DNA of 64,000 nt from DATBLE01 sp963808815 (GTDB taxonomy: Bacteria; Actinomycetota; Thermoleophilia; Gaiellales; Gaiellaceae), in contig CAWEGI010000003.1 of NCBI GenBank assembly GCA_963808815.1, positions 146,304-210,303 on the forward strand, in the 5' to 3' direction. Below, in pieces: positions 55,206-63,987 of this stretch. The stretch's first letter is position 1; each line of letters begins with the position of its first letter. The notes under the pieces were generated by a model. The model saw only the letters and a program-made list of their open reading frames with translations, was not told the DNA's origin and searched no databases. The translations under genes and the position numbers were made by a program.

Positions 55206-55462
55206 CGCCGCGTCTCCAGCCCCAATACCTTCAGTCCGGCCTCCCTCCGGAGAAGACCCGCCGCGACCGCAGCCGACACGGTCTGCTCGAAGATCTCGTC
55301 CTCCGAGTGCCCGGCCGTCTTCAGCGCTTCGACGTCGCCGTCGGTGACCGCGTAGGCGCGCGTGCGCACCTTGTCGAGATACGCCTCGAAGTCGGGCGGC
55401 ACCGGCCGGTCGGGATGGGCGGCATCGCGCAGCGCCGCGATCAGGTCGTCGTAGCGGGTCAT
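55202..55462 (-). CDS. Small helical protein of unknown function next to AhpD-like gene
   Basis: 86 residues, acidic/helical (YDDLIAALRDAAHPDRPVPP … EDEIFEQTVSAAVAAGLLRR). Not recognised with certainty; the EQTVSAAVAAGL segment recalls the helical half of carboxymuconolactone-decarboxylase proteins. ATG overlaps the mutY stop and its own stop overlaps the AhpD-like ATG, so all three are co-translated. The start of a mirrored copy appears at 63984. Confidence 0.65.
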   Translation of the reverse strand: MTRYDDLIAALRDAAHPDRPVPPDFEAYLDKVRTRAYAVTDGDVEALKTAGHSEDEIFEQTVSAAVAAGLLRREAGLKVLGLETRR

Positions 55463-56173
55463 GCCGGAAGCCTAGCCCGCTGCCCGTCCACGACGACCAG
55501 ACCATCGGCCACGAGGGACGCGAGCGCCTCCGGATCCTGCTCGAGCGGCTGCGGCTCGGCAGCGACCAGGCGGAGCAGACGCGCGCGCCGCTGGCGGAAC
55601 GAGCCCTTCGAACCGGCTCTGCTTCCGTTCGGGCTCGTAGCGGCGACCGGCCGAGGGACAGTCGCCGGCCAGCGGGCAGTCGCCGCAGCGCGGCACGCGC
55701 GCGAGACAGATCGTTGCGCCGAGGTCGAACAGTGCCTGGGCCGCCTCGGGGCCGAACGCGCGGCCGCTCCGCGAGAGCACGCGGCCGACGTTGACGTCCA
55801 CCGGTAGGACGGGTCGGCCGAATGCGAAGTTCCCGATCGCCGCTGCCGTGTACGGGCCGACGCCCGGTAGCTCGGTCAGGTCATCGGGCCAGCCGCGCTC
55901 GACGATCACGCCGGCCGCTCGGTGCAGGGCCAGGCCGCGCCGGTTGTAGCCGAGCCCCTGCCAGGCGCGGATCGCGTCCGCGGGTGACGCCGCGGCCAGC
56001 GATTCGACCGTCGGCCAGCGGTCGAGCCACTCGAGATAGCGGGGCACGACCCGCGAGACCTGCGTCTGCTGGAGCATCACCTCGGAGACCAGGATCGCGT
56101 ACGGATCGCGGGTTCCGCGCCACGGCAGCTCGCGCCCGTGCTCGGCGAACCAGCCCAGCAGAAGCTCCTCCAT
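55459..56173 (-). CDS. mutY: A/G-specific adenine glycosylase (MutY), single frameshift near the C-terminus
   Basis: ELPWRGTRDPYAILVSEVML has the catalytic Glu, ELPGVGPYTAAAIGNFA is the helix-hairpin-helix, VLPVDVNVGRVLSR has the catalytic Asp and CLARVPRCGDCPLAGDC the 4Fe-4S ligands (C-x6-C-x2-C-x5-C). One extra C near 55,602 shifts the last 45 codons; the mirrored copy lacks it and reads SFRQRRARLLRQVAAEPQPL to a stop that overlaps the next ATG. About 237 residues; no C-terminal NUDIX-like domain, so the enzyme is short. It removes A mispaired with 8-oxoG. Confidence 0.9.
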
Positions 56174-56183
56174 GTGGCTGAAG

Positions 56184-56933
56184 CTACGCGTGGCGCTCGA
56201 TGAAAGCGAGCGTCCGCTTCCAGGCGTCGTCCGAGGCTGCCTGATACTGCTCCTGCTTGCGGTCGAAGAACGAGTGCGGCGCGCCTTCGTACGTGACGAT
56301 CTCGTGCTCGACGCCGGCCGCGGACAGGGCCTCGTCGAAGGCGGCGTTCTGCTCGCTGGTGATGTTCTCGTCCGCACCGGCCTGCAGCGCGAGAATCGGC
56401 CCCTTCAGCTCCGCCGCTCGGTCGAGCGGGCCCGGCCAGTCGCCGCGGGCAGTCAGGCTGCCGTAGAAGCCGACGGCCCCGGCGAGATCGTGGCCGTCGG
56501 CGGTGGAAAGCCACGAGTTGCGGCCGCCGAAGCAGAACCCGACCGTGAAGATCGAGCCGGCGCCGTGGTCCCGGAGCCAGGCGGCGGCGGCGGCGACGTC
56601 GAGCTGGATCGTCGCCGGGTCGGTGCGGCTGACGTGATCCATGTACGCGAAGTCGTCGTCGCGCTTGGCGATGCCGGCGGTGCGACCGAAGTAGTCGAAC
56701 GCGATCGCGGCGATGCCGCGTTCGGCGAAGCGGAGTGCGAGCTCCTCGTAGAAGCGGTACAGACCGCGAACGTCGGGCAGGATGACGACGCCTTCGTTCG
56801 AGGGCGCATCGGGTGTTGCGGCGAACGCGGCGAAGCGGTTCCCGTCGGCCGCTTCCAGGACGAGATCCTCGTGCGAGACGGCTGCGCCGGAGATGGGCGG
56901 GACCGGCGGCGAGGAATCGAGGTCGAAGCACAC
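56184..56933 (-). CDS. Dienelactone hydrolase family protein
   Basis: 249 residues from GTG 56933. The nucleophile elbow is GFCFGGRNSW (Cys nucleophile, as in dienelactone hydrolase), the acid Asp region ALQAGADENI and the His in GAPHSFFDRK complete the triad. The alpha/beta hydrolase hydrolyses dienelactones or related esters. Divergent from a 48-residue ORF; the intergenic region contains a 28-bp element kept unchanged in the diverged mirror copy. Confidence 0.9.
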   Translation of the reverse strand: MCFDLDSSPPVPPISGAAVSHEDLVLEAADGNRFAAFAATPDAPSNEGVVILPDVRGLYRFYEELALRFAERGIAAIAFDYFGRTAGIAKRDDDFAYMDHVSRTDPATIQLDVAAAAAWLRDHGAGSIFTVGFCFGGRNSWLSTADGHDLAGAVGFYGSLTARGDWPGPLDRAAELKGPILALQAGADENITSEQNAAFDEALSAAGVEHEIVTYEGAPHSFFDRKQEQYQAASDDAWKRTLAFIERHA

Positions 56934-56949
56934 GGCTTCTGCAGCCTAA

Positions 56950-56977
56950 CCGTTGTCCACCTGGTTACCGGAACGGT
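56950..56977. promoter_or_regulatory. Conserved 28-bp dyad between divergent genes
   Basis: Contains CCGTT … AACGG as inverted ends and an inner GTTACCGGAAC. Identical to 62472–62499 although the flanking bases differ, so it is likely an operator or promoter core for the dienelactone hydrolase and/or the small ORF. Confidence 0.45.
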
Positions 56978-57017
56978 TCCCATTCGACTCGAGCTCTGTA
57001 GCTACCTTTTTTGAAGC

Positions 57018-57164
57018 ATGAATGCGCAATACCTGATGTTGATCGAGCAGCTCGTCCGCGAGGGCCGCCCCGAGGGCGAGATCGACGCGATCGTCGCCAG
57101 GACGGTCGACGAGGACGTCGACGTTCTCGAGGACGACGTCGACGAGTTGCCCGCCGCGGCCTAA
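57018..57164 (+). CDS. Conserved small acidic protein (48 residues), unknown function
   Basis: Starts MNAQYLMLIEQLVREG and ends VLEDDVDELPAAA. One amphipathic helix with a helix-turn element (EGEIDAIVARTVDEDV) and an acidic tail. The diverged mirror copy (62292–62435) keeps frame, length and pattern (LTLIEQLVREG … ALEDDVDELPDAA) with many substitutions, good evidence that it is translated. The upstream GCTACCTTTTTTGAAG is also conserved. Its last four bases overlap the convergent yceH stop. Confidence 0.65.
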   Translation: MNAQYLMLIEQLVREGRPEGEIDAIVARTVDEDVDVLEDDVDELPAAA

Positions 57165-57763
57165 GGCTCGCGACGCTCGAGTGCGTCCCAGAGGCGCGCG
57201 ACGTCGTCTTCGAGCCGGCTGACCCGGCGGGCGAGGTCGGCGTCCTCGGTTCGAGGCGGCTCCAAGAGCTCGGGCTCCGGCCGCTCCGAGCCGAGCAGCT
57301 GCACGTACCGTTCCCCCCGCTCACCGGGCCGGTTGGTATGCCGCTCGGCATACTCGCGTTCGGTCAAGCGTGAGAGCGCCTCCTCGACTTCGTCCTGGTC
57401 GAAGTGGTGCAGCCGTTCGGTTCGCTGCCGGAGCTCGGCTACGGTCTGTGGCCCGCGCAGCATCAGTAGGGCGAGGAGTGAGAGCTCCGCGTCGTCCAGT
57501 GTCAGCGCCTCGTCGAGCAGATGTCGGTACTTGACTGCCCGGCTGCCGGCACCGCTCGCCAGCCGCACCCAGCCGCGCCGGGAAAGTGCCTCGAGCGCGA
57601 TGCGGATCGTCGGCTCGTCGTAATCGACGACCGGGTCGCGGCTCGTCGACTGGTTGCATGCCAGCCGCAGCGCGTTCAGCGACAGCGGGTACTGGTCGGG
57701 GGTCGTCCGCTGCTTCTCGAGCAGGCATCCGAGCACGCGGATCTCGGCTGCGGTCGCGTCCAC
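57161..57763 (-). CDS. YceH-like protein (DUF480)
   Basis: 200 residues from GTG 57763. AEIRVLGCLLEKQRTTPDQYPLSLN is the DUF480 N-terminal winged helix; ACNQSTSRDPVVDYDE and SLLALLMLRGPQTVAELRQR give the second winged helix, and DLARRVSRLEDDVARLWDAL a C-terminal coiled coil. Function of the family is not established; DNA binding is plausible from the fold. Confidence 0.9.
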   Translation of the reverse strand: MDATAAEIRVLGCLLEKQRTTPDQYPLSLNALRLACNQSTSRDPVVDYDEPTIRIALEALSRRGWVRLASGAGSRAVKYRHLLDEALTLDDAELSLLALLMLRGPQTVAELRQRTERLHHFDQDEVEEALSRLTEREYAERHTNRPGERGERYVQLLGSERPEPELLEPPRTEDADLARRVSRLEDDVARLWDALERREP

Positions 57764-57794
57764 GCCGAGAGCCTAAAGCCACACCCCCACCCAG

Positions 57795-58140
57795 GTGTAC
57801 GACGGTGTCGGCTCGGTCAACTTCGACCGCTCGGTCGCCGCGCTTCGGCCGCGCGGGATGCTCGTCCTCTGCGACGCCGCCGGCGGGCCGGTGCCGCCGG
57901 TCGAGATCGCCCTGCTGAACGCGGGCTCGACGTTCCTGACGTGCCCGACGCTCGTCCACTACGTCGCAACCCGCGAGGATCTGCTCCTGCGCTCGGGCGA
58001 CGTGTACGGCTGGATCGCCGACGGGTCGCTCGATGTCCGCATCGGCGCCACCCATTCGCTCGAGGACGCGCGCCGCGCAGGAGGATCTCGAGTCGCGCCG
58101 TACGACCGGGAAGCTCCTGCTCGCCGTCGACCGCGGCTGA
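57795..58140 (+). pseudogene. 5'-truncated quinone oxidoreductase (zinc-independent MDR) fragment
   Basis: The about 115 codons read VYDGVGSVNFDRSVAALRPR, ALLNAGSTFLTCPTLVHYV, GDVYGWIADGSLDVRIGATH and, after a one-base shift near 58,068, EDLESRRTTGKLLLAVDRG, the last third of NADPH:quinone reductases. The first about 200 residues, including the cofactor-binding core, are absent; yceH begins 31 bp upstream. The mirrored copy (61330–61674) has the same 5' truncation but no shift at the second point, so the truncation is real and the shift is probably error. Confidence 0.78.
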
Positions 58141-58216
58141 TCCCGTACGGCGGCAAGCGCGGCGCCCTCCAATTGGGCAACGCGTAAGCTTCGCTTCGGG
58201 CCGCGAACGGAAGTTG

Positions 58217-59515
58217 GTGCTCATCGTCAGCTCTCGCCTGGAGAAGTGGGCGTCCCGGGATCGCGGCCCGCGGCCGGCCATCGTCCTGGGGCAGTCGACG
58301 ACCGGGCTCAGCTACGTCCGTAGCCTCCAGCGACGCGGTGTCGCCACGCTGCTGCTCACCGATCGAGGCTGGCCCGGGCTGCACAGCCGCTACGGGCTCA
58401 CCGTGGAGCTGCCCGGGATCGTGGAGGAACCCGACGTGTGGCTGGAGACTCTGGTCTCCGTGGCGGAACGATTGAACCGGCGCCCGGTCTTGCTCGTTGC
58501 CTTCGACCACGCCGTGCTGTTCGTGGGCGAGCACGCCGAAGAGCTGGAGCGCCGCTACGACTTTCTGATCCCTCAGCTCGAGACGTCCGCGGCCATCGTC
58601 GACAAGCACCGGCAGTACGAGCTTGCCGCAGCGGCGGGGATTCCCATTCCGCGGACGTTCGTTCCCGGGAGCGGTGAGGAGGCGGTCGGGCTCGCGAACG
58701 ACATCTCGTACCCCTGCCTCCTCAAGCCGTTCGTCGGCTACGGCGTCGCCGACCATTTCGATGGGAGGAAGAACGCGGTCGTAAGGGACGCGGCGAGGCT
58801 ACGCTCGGAATTCGACCGGCTGGCGGCCGCTGCTGTTCCGTGCCTGGTCCAGGAGATCATCCCGGGAGGCGACGATGCGTTCTACGGCTATCTCAGCTTC
58901 TGGGGTCGGGACGGCGAGGAGCTGGCCTGGATCACGAAGCAGAAGCTCCGCCAAGAGCCGGCGCTGTTCGGCGACGGCACCTATCAGCGGACCGTCGACG
59001 TCCCGCGCGTAGCCGAGCTCTCGCGGAGGTTCCTGCAGACGCTGGGCTACGTCGGCGTCGCAAGCGCGGAGTTCAAGTACGACGGGCGCGACGACACCTA
59101 TCGCCTGATCGAGGTCAATCCGAGAGCCGTCTCGGGCAACGAGCTCGCCGTCGCCGCGGGGATCGATCTGCCGTACCTCAGTTACGTCTACCTCGTCCAA
59201 GGGGCGGTGCCGGCCTGGGAGCAGCGCTGGGACGTCCACTGGATCAACGAGCTGCGCGATCTCGAGACGCTGCTCCGTGAGACCCCGACTCGACGCGCCG
59301 CAGCGCGCGAGTGGGTTCGCTCGCTGCGACACGCAGAAGCGTTCGCACTTGGCGCCTGGGACGATCCTGCCCCGCTGTTGGGGGCCTTCGGGGGTGCCGC
59401 TTACCGGAAAGTCGCGGGCCGACTTGGGCTCGAACGACCCCGCGTGCGTTCTGGCCGGCGCATTCATGAGAGCCTGGAGCCCGCCGAAGCCCCGGCACCG
59501 CGAGTTGCCGACTGA
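58217..59515 (+). CDS. ATP-grasp-fold protein (carbamoyl-phosphate-synthase/PylC-like)
   Basis: 432 residues from GTG 58217. IVLGQSTTGLSYVRSLQRRG is the pre-ATP-grasp fold; PQLETSAAIVDKHRQYELAA, YPCLLKPFVGYGVADHF (ATP-binding Lys), LVQEIIPGGDDAFYGYLSFW and the metal-binding end RLIEVNPRAVSGNELAVAAG follow. Such stand-alone enzymes join a carboxylate and an amine or alter cell-envelope substrates; they often sit beside polysaccharide or lipid genes. Substrate unknown. The following gene is a membrane protein. Confidence 0.85.
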   Translation: MLIVSSRLEKWASRDRGPRPAIVLGQSTTGLSYVRSLQRRGVATLLLTDRGWPGLHSRYGLTVELPGIVEEPDVWLETLVSVAERLNRRPVLLVAFDHAVLFVGEHAEELERRYDFLIPQLETSAAIVDKHRQYELAAAAGIPIPRTFVPGSGEEAVGLANDISYPCLLKPFVGYGVADHFDGRKNAVVRDAARLRSEFDRLAAAAVPCLVQEIIPGGDDAFYGYLSFWGRDGEELAWITKQKLRQEPALFGDGTYQRTVDVPRVAELSRRFLQTLGYVGVASAEFKYDGRDDTYRLIEVNPRAVSGNELAVAAGIDLPYLSYVYLVQGAVPAWEQRWDVHWINELRDLETLLRETPTRRAAAREWVRSLRHAEAFALGAWDDPAPLLGAFGGAAYRKVAGRLGLERPRVRSGRRIHESLEPAEAPAPRVAD

Positions 59516-59562
59516 CCGAACCGGTCGACGGACCGCCGGGCGAGCACCGATACTCATTCCAA

Positions 59563-59873
59563 TGCCGTCGACGGAGATCCAGGCGGGCCTGTCAGAGCAC
59601 CCCGAGGACGAGATCGTCCAGTCGGAGATCGAAGGGGCCAGACGCAAGAAGAAGAGCGGCAAGGGGCGGATCATCGCGATCGTCGTCTCCGTCGCGGTCA
59701 TCGCGGGCGTGTTCGCGTTCGCGCTGCCGAAGATCGCGAACTATGGAGACGTCTGGGACGTCGTCAAGAGCCTCTCCTGGGAGTGGATCGCCGCACTCGT
59801 GGCTGCGGTGCTGCTCAACACGGCCACCTACGGGCCGCCATGGATGGCGGCGCTGCCCGCCTGGGTGCTGTCA
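59563..59873 (+). CDS. LPG-synthase-TM-like membrane protein (N-terminal part only, cut at fold-back)
   Basis: ATG 59563; acidic N-terminus then a Lys/Arg cluster (RRKKKSGKGR) and two membrane helices (IIAIVVSVAVIAGVFAFALP, WIAALVAAVLLNTATYGPPW), the usual start of UPF0104/AglD-type lysylphosphatidylglycerol-synthase membrane proteins. From about 59874 the sequence becomes the reverse complement of upstream DNA, so the gene is lost here. The frame runs on to 60224 by chance. Confidence 0.65.
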
Positions 59874-59950
59874 GACAGGCCCGCCTGGATCTCCGTCGAC
59901 GGCATTGGAATAGGTGTCGGTATCGCCCGGCGGTCCGTCGACCGGTTCGG

Positions 59951-61253
59951 TCAGTCGGCAACTCGCGGTGCCGGGGCTTCGGGCGGGCTCCAGGCTCTCA
60001 TGAATGCGCCGGCCAGAACGCACGCGGGGTCGATCCGAGCCCAAATCGGCCCGCGACTTTCCGGTAAGCGGCACCCCCGAAGGCCCCCAACAGCGGGGCA
60101 GGATCGTCCCAGGCGCCAAGTGCGAACGCTTCTGCGTGTCGCAGCGAGCGAACCCACTCGCGCGCTGCGGCGCGTCGAGTCGGGGTCTCACGGAGCAGCG
60201 TCTCGAGATCGCGCAGCTCGTTGATCCAGTGGACGTCCCAGCGCTGCTCCCAGGCCGGCACCGCCCCTGGACGAGGTAGACGTAACTGAGGTACGGCAGA
60301 TCGATCCCCGCGGCGACGGCGAGCTCGTTGCCCGAGACGGCTCTCGGATTGACCTCGATCAGGCGATAGGTGTCGTCGCGCCCGTCGTACTTGAACTCCG
60401 CGCTTCGACGCCGACGTAGCCCAGCGTCTGCAGGAACCTCCGCGAGAGCTCGGCTACGCGCGGGACGTCGACGGTCCGCTGATAGGTGCCGTCGCCGAAC
60501 AGCGCCGGCTCTTGGCGGAGCTTCTGCTTCGTGATCCAGGCCAGCTCCTCGCCGTCCCGACCCCAGAAGCTGAGATAGCCGTAGAACGCATCGTCGCCTC
60601 CCGGGATGATCTCCTGGACCAGGCACGGAACAGCAGCGGCCGCCAGCCGGTCGAATTCCGAGCGTAGCCTCGCCGCGTCCCTTACGACCGCGTTCTTCCT
60701 CCCATCGAAATGGTCGGCGACGCCGTAGCCGACGAACTGGCTCAGGAGGCAGGGGTACGAGATGTCGTTCGCGAGCCTGACCGCCTCCTCACCGCTCCCG
60801 GGAACGAACGTCCGCGGAATGGGAATCCCCGCCGCTGCGGCAAGCTCGTACTGCCGGTGCTTGTCGACGATGGCCGCGGACGTCTCGAGCTGAGGGATCG
60901 GAAACGAGTGTAGCGGCGCTCCAGCTCTTCGGCGTGCTCGCCCACGAACAGCACGGCGTGGTCGAAGGCAACGAGCAAGACCGGGCGCCGGTTCAATCGT
61001 TCCGCTACGGAGACCAGAGTCTCCAGCCACACGTCGGGTTCCTCCACGATCCCGGGCAGCTCCACGGTGAGCCCGTAGCGGCTGTGCAGCCCGGGCCAGG
61101 CCTTGCCGATCGGTGAGCAGCAGCGTGGCGACACCGCGTCGCTGGAGGCTACGGACGTAGCTGAGCCCGGTCGTCGACTGCCCCAGGACGATGGCCGGCC
61201 GCGGGCCGCGATCCCGGGACGCCCACTTCTCCAGGCGAGAGCGACGAAGACAC
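59951..61253 (-). pseudogene. Mirror copy of the ATP-grasp gene, multiple frameshifts
   Basis: Reads as the ATP-grasp protein of 58217–59515 in several frames. Fragments such as LVQEIIPGGDDAFYGYLSFW and YPCLLSQFVGYGVADHF are recognisable; Lys of the ATP site is changed in the last fragment (KPF to SQF). At least six indels, and the expected GTG context at 61253 is altered. Sequence error in a duplicated read end fits better than biological decay because most codons between indels are unchanged. Confidence 0.8.
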
Positions 61254-61329
61254 CAACTTCCGTTCGCGGCCCGAAGCGAAGCTTACGCGTTGCCCAATTG
61301 GAGGGCGCCGCGCTTGCCGCCGTACGGGA

Positions 61330-61674
61330 TCAGCCGCGGTCGACGGCGAGCAGGAGCTTCCCGGTCGTACGGCGCGACTCGAGATCCTCCTGCGCGGCCG
61401 CGTCCTCGAGCGAATGGGTGGCGCCGATGCGGACATCGAGCGACCCGTCGGCGATCCAGCCGTACACGTCGCCCGAGCGCAGAGCAGATCCTCGCGGGTT
61501 GCGACGTAGTGGACGAGCGTCGGGCACGTCAGGAACGTCGAGCCCGCGTTCAGCAGGGCGATCTCGACCGGCGGCACCGGCCCGCCGGCGGCGTCGCAGA
61601 GGACGAGCATCCCGCGCGGCCGAACGCGGCGACCGAGCGGTCGAAGTCGTCGCGCCGACACCGTCGTACACCTC
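61330..61674 (-). pseudogene. Mirror copy of the truncated quinone oxidoreductase fragment
   Basis: Same 5'-truncated MDR fragment as 57795–58140. The terminal part reads through correctly (HSLEDAAAQEDLESRRTTGK), without the indel present in the first copy, while other shifts occur near 61,490 and 61,630. Confidence 0.75.
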
Positions 61675-61702
61675 GGTGGGGGAATGTCTTTAGGCTCTCG
61701 GC

Positions 61703-62295
61703 GTGGACCGACCCAGCCGAGCTGCGCGTCCTCGGCTGCCTGATCGAGAAGCAGCGGACGACGCCCGACCAGTACCCGCTGTCGGTCAACTCCCTGCGGC
61801 TCGCGTGCAACCAGTCGACGAGCCGCGACCCGGTCGTCGACTGGGACGAGCGACGGTGCGCGAGGGGATCCAGCGGCTTCGCACCGCGGGTGGATCCGGC
61901 TCGCGAGCGGGCGGGGAGCCGCGCCGGCGAAGTACCGGCACCTGCTCGACTCCGCGCTGTCGCTCGACGACGCCGAGCTCGCGGTGCTCGCGGTGCTGAT
62001 GCTGCGCGGGCCGCAGACGGCCGCGGAGATCTCGCAGCGCACGGAGCGGCTGCACTCGTTCGGCCCGGGCGAGGTGGACGAGACGCTCGAGCGGCTCGCC
62101 GGCCGCGAGCTTGTCGCGCGGCGGCCTCCCGGCCCGGTCAGCGCGGCGAGCGCTACGTCCAGCTGCTCGGCGCGGAGCGGCGAGAGCCCGAGCGCGCCGG
62201 AGCCGCCTCGAATCGAGCGCCGCCTCGAGCGCGGGTCAGCCGCGCTCGAAGCCGAGCTCGAGCGGATCGGGACGCACTCGAGCGCGCGGCCTTAG
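61703..62295 (+). pseudogene. Diverged mirror copy of yceH (DUF480), multiple frameshifts
   Basis: GTG 61703. LRVLGCLIEKQRTTPDQYPL and ACNQSTSRDPVVDWDE match the family but differ from copy 1 at several residues and at many third positions; later parts (LMLRGPQTAAEISQRTERLH, AGELVARRP-like) occur in other frames. C-terminal coiled coil retained (RRLERGSAALEAELERIGT). This belongs to the diverged block, so it looks like an orthologue from a related genome, with indels. Confidence 0.72.
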
Positions 62296-62435
62296 GCCGC
62301 GTCCGGCAGCTCGTCGACGTCGTCTTCGAGTGCCTCGACGTCCTCGCGGACGACCTGCTTGACGATGCGCTCGATCTCCCGCTCGGACTTGCCCTCGCGG
62401 ACGAGCTGTTCGATCAGTGTCAGATATTCGTTCAC
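62292..62435 (-). CDS. Diverged mirror copy of the small acidic protein (47 residues)
   Basis: GTG 62435: VNEYLTLIEQLVREGKSERE … ALEDDVDELPDAA. Length and charge pattern match the protein at 57018, with substitutions scattered among conserved positions (LIEQLVREG, EI, IV, ED, LEDDVDELP). Open despite many indels in its neighbours. Confidence 0.62.
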   Translation of the reverse strand: MNEYLTLIEQLVREGKSEREIERIVKQVVREDVEALEDDVDELPDAA

Positions 62436-62471
62436 TTCAAAAAAGGTAGCGGCACGCCCGTGTCGCCGGGC

Positions 62472-62499
62472 ACCGTTCCGGTAACCAGGTGGACAACGG
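62472..62499. promoter_or_regulatory. Mirror copy of the conserved 28-bp dyad
   Basis: Exact match, inverted, to 56950–56977 within flanks that have diverged. Confidence 0.45.
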
Positions 62500-62514
62500 G
62501 TAGGCTGCCGCAGC

Positions 62515-63265
62515 ATGTGCTTCGAGCTCGACTCCTCGCCGCCGATCCCGCCGATCTCCGGCGCCGCGGTCTCGCACGAGGATCTCGTCCTCGAGGCTGC
62601 CGACGGGAACCGCTTCGCCGCCTTCGCCGCGATGCCGGACGAGCCGCGCGCGGCCGGCGTCGTCATCCTCCCCGACGTCCGCGGCCTCTACCGCTTCTAC
62701 GAGGAGCTCGCGCTCCGGTTCGCCGAGCGCGGGATCGCGCGCGATCGCGTTCGACTACTTCGGCCGCACGGCCGGGATCGCCAAGCGCGACAACGACTGG
62801 GACTACATGGCGAGGTCGCGCAGACGACGCCGGAGACGATCCAGCTCGACGTCGCCGCCGCGGCCGCCTGGCTGCGCGAGCAGCGGCGCCACCTCGGTCT
62901 TCACCGTCGGGCTTCTGCTTCGGCGGCCGCAACTCGTGGCTCTCGGCCGCCGGCGGCCACGGCCTCGCCGGCGCGGTCGGCTTCTACGGCAGCCTGCTGA
63001 CCGCGGCGACTGGCTGGGCCCGATCAACCGCGCGGCCGAGATGAAGGCGCCGATCCTCGCCCTCCAGGCCGGCGACGACCAGAACATCACCGCCGAGCAG
63101 AACGCCGCGTTCGACGAGGCGCTGACCGCCGCCGGCGTCGAGCACGAGGTCGTCACCTACGAGGGCGCGCCGCACTCCTTCTTCGACCGCAAGCAGGAGG
63201 AGTTCGCGGCGGCCTCCGACGACGCCTGGGCGCGCGTGCTCGCGTTCATCGAGCGCCACTCGTAG
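62515..63265 (+). pseudogene. Diverged mirror copy of dienelactone hydrolase, two or more frameshifts
   Basis: ATG 62515 gives CFELDSSPPIPPISGAAVSH and VVILPDVRGLYRFYEELALR; after shifts near 62,740 and 62,890 the frame from about 63,000 reads ILALQAGDDQNITAEQNAAF and GAPHSFFDRKQEEFAAASDD to the stop at 63265. Differs from copy 1 by real amino-acid substitutions as well as indels (about 85% of residues shared by eye). Confidence 0.75.
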
Positions 63266-63274
63266 CTTCGCCAC

Positions 63275-63987
63275 ATGGAGGAGCTTCTGCTGGGCTGGTT
63301 CGCCGAGCACGGGCGCGAGCTGCCGTGGCGCGGAACCCGCGATCCGTACGCGATCCTGGTCTCCGAGGTGATGCTCCAGCAGACGCAGGTCTCGCGGGTC
63401 GTGCCCCGCTATCTCGAGTGGCTCGACCGCTGGCCGACGGTCGAATCGCTGGCCACGGCGTCACCCGCGGACGCGATCCGGGCCTGGCAGGGGCTTGGCT
63501 ACAACCGGCGCGGCCTGGCCCTGCACCGAGCGGCCGCCGTGATCGTCGAGCGCGGCTGGCCCGATGACCTGACCGAGCTACCGGGCGTCGGCCAGTACAC
63601 GGCAGCGGCGGTCGGGAACTTCGCATTCGGCCGACCCGTCCTACCGGTGGACGTCAACGTCGGCCGCGTGCTCTCGCGGAGCGGCCGCGCGTTCGGGCCC
63701 GAGCGGCCCAGGCACTGTTCGACCTCGGCGCAGCGATCTGTCTCGCGCGCGTGCCGCGCTGCGGCGACTGCCCGCTGTCCGGCGACTGTCCCTCGGCCGG
63801 TCGCCGCTACGAGCCCGAACGGAAGCAGAGCCGGTTCGAAGGCTCGTTCCGCCAGCGGCGCGCGCGTCTGCTCCGCCAGGTCGCTGCCGAGCCGCAGCCG
63901 CTCGAGCAGGATCCGGAGGCGCTCGCGTCCCTCGTGGCCGATGGTCTGGTCGTCGTGGACGGGCAGCGGGCCAGGCTTCCGGCGTGA
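63275..63987 (+). pseudogene. Mirror copy of mutY, one frameshift
   Basis: Nearly identical to 55459–56173. A missing base near 63,705 breaks the frame after RAFGPE, and it resumes at CLARVPRCGDCPLSGDC. It keeps the correct C-terminal reading frame lost in copy 1, so the two copies together define the whole protein. The stop overlaps a GTG that starts the next mirrored gene. Confidence 0.82.

Larger units (their letters stand above)
55446..59593 (+). repeat. Left arm of a large inverted repeat
   Basis: Collinear and inverted relative to about 59874–64000; spacer about 280 bp (59594–59873). The outer portion (mutY side) and inner portion (ATP-grasp side) are about 98% identical with indels, while 56.18–57.76 kb pairs with a much more diverged block. 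The arm runs to the window end, so its true outer limit is not visible. Confidence 0.9.
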
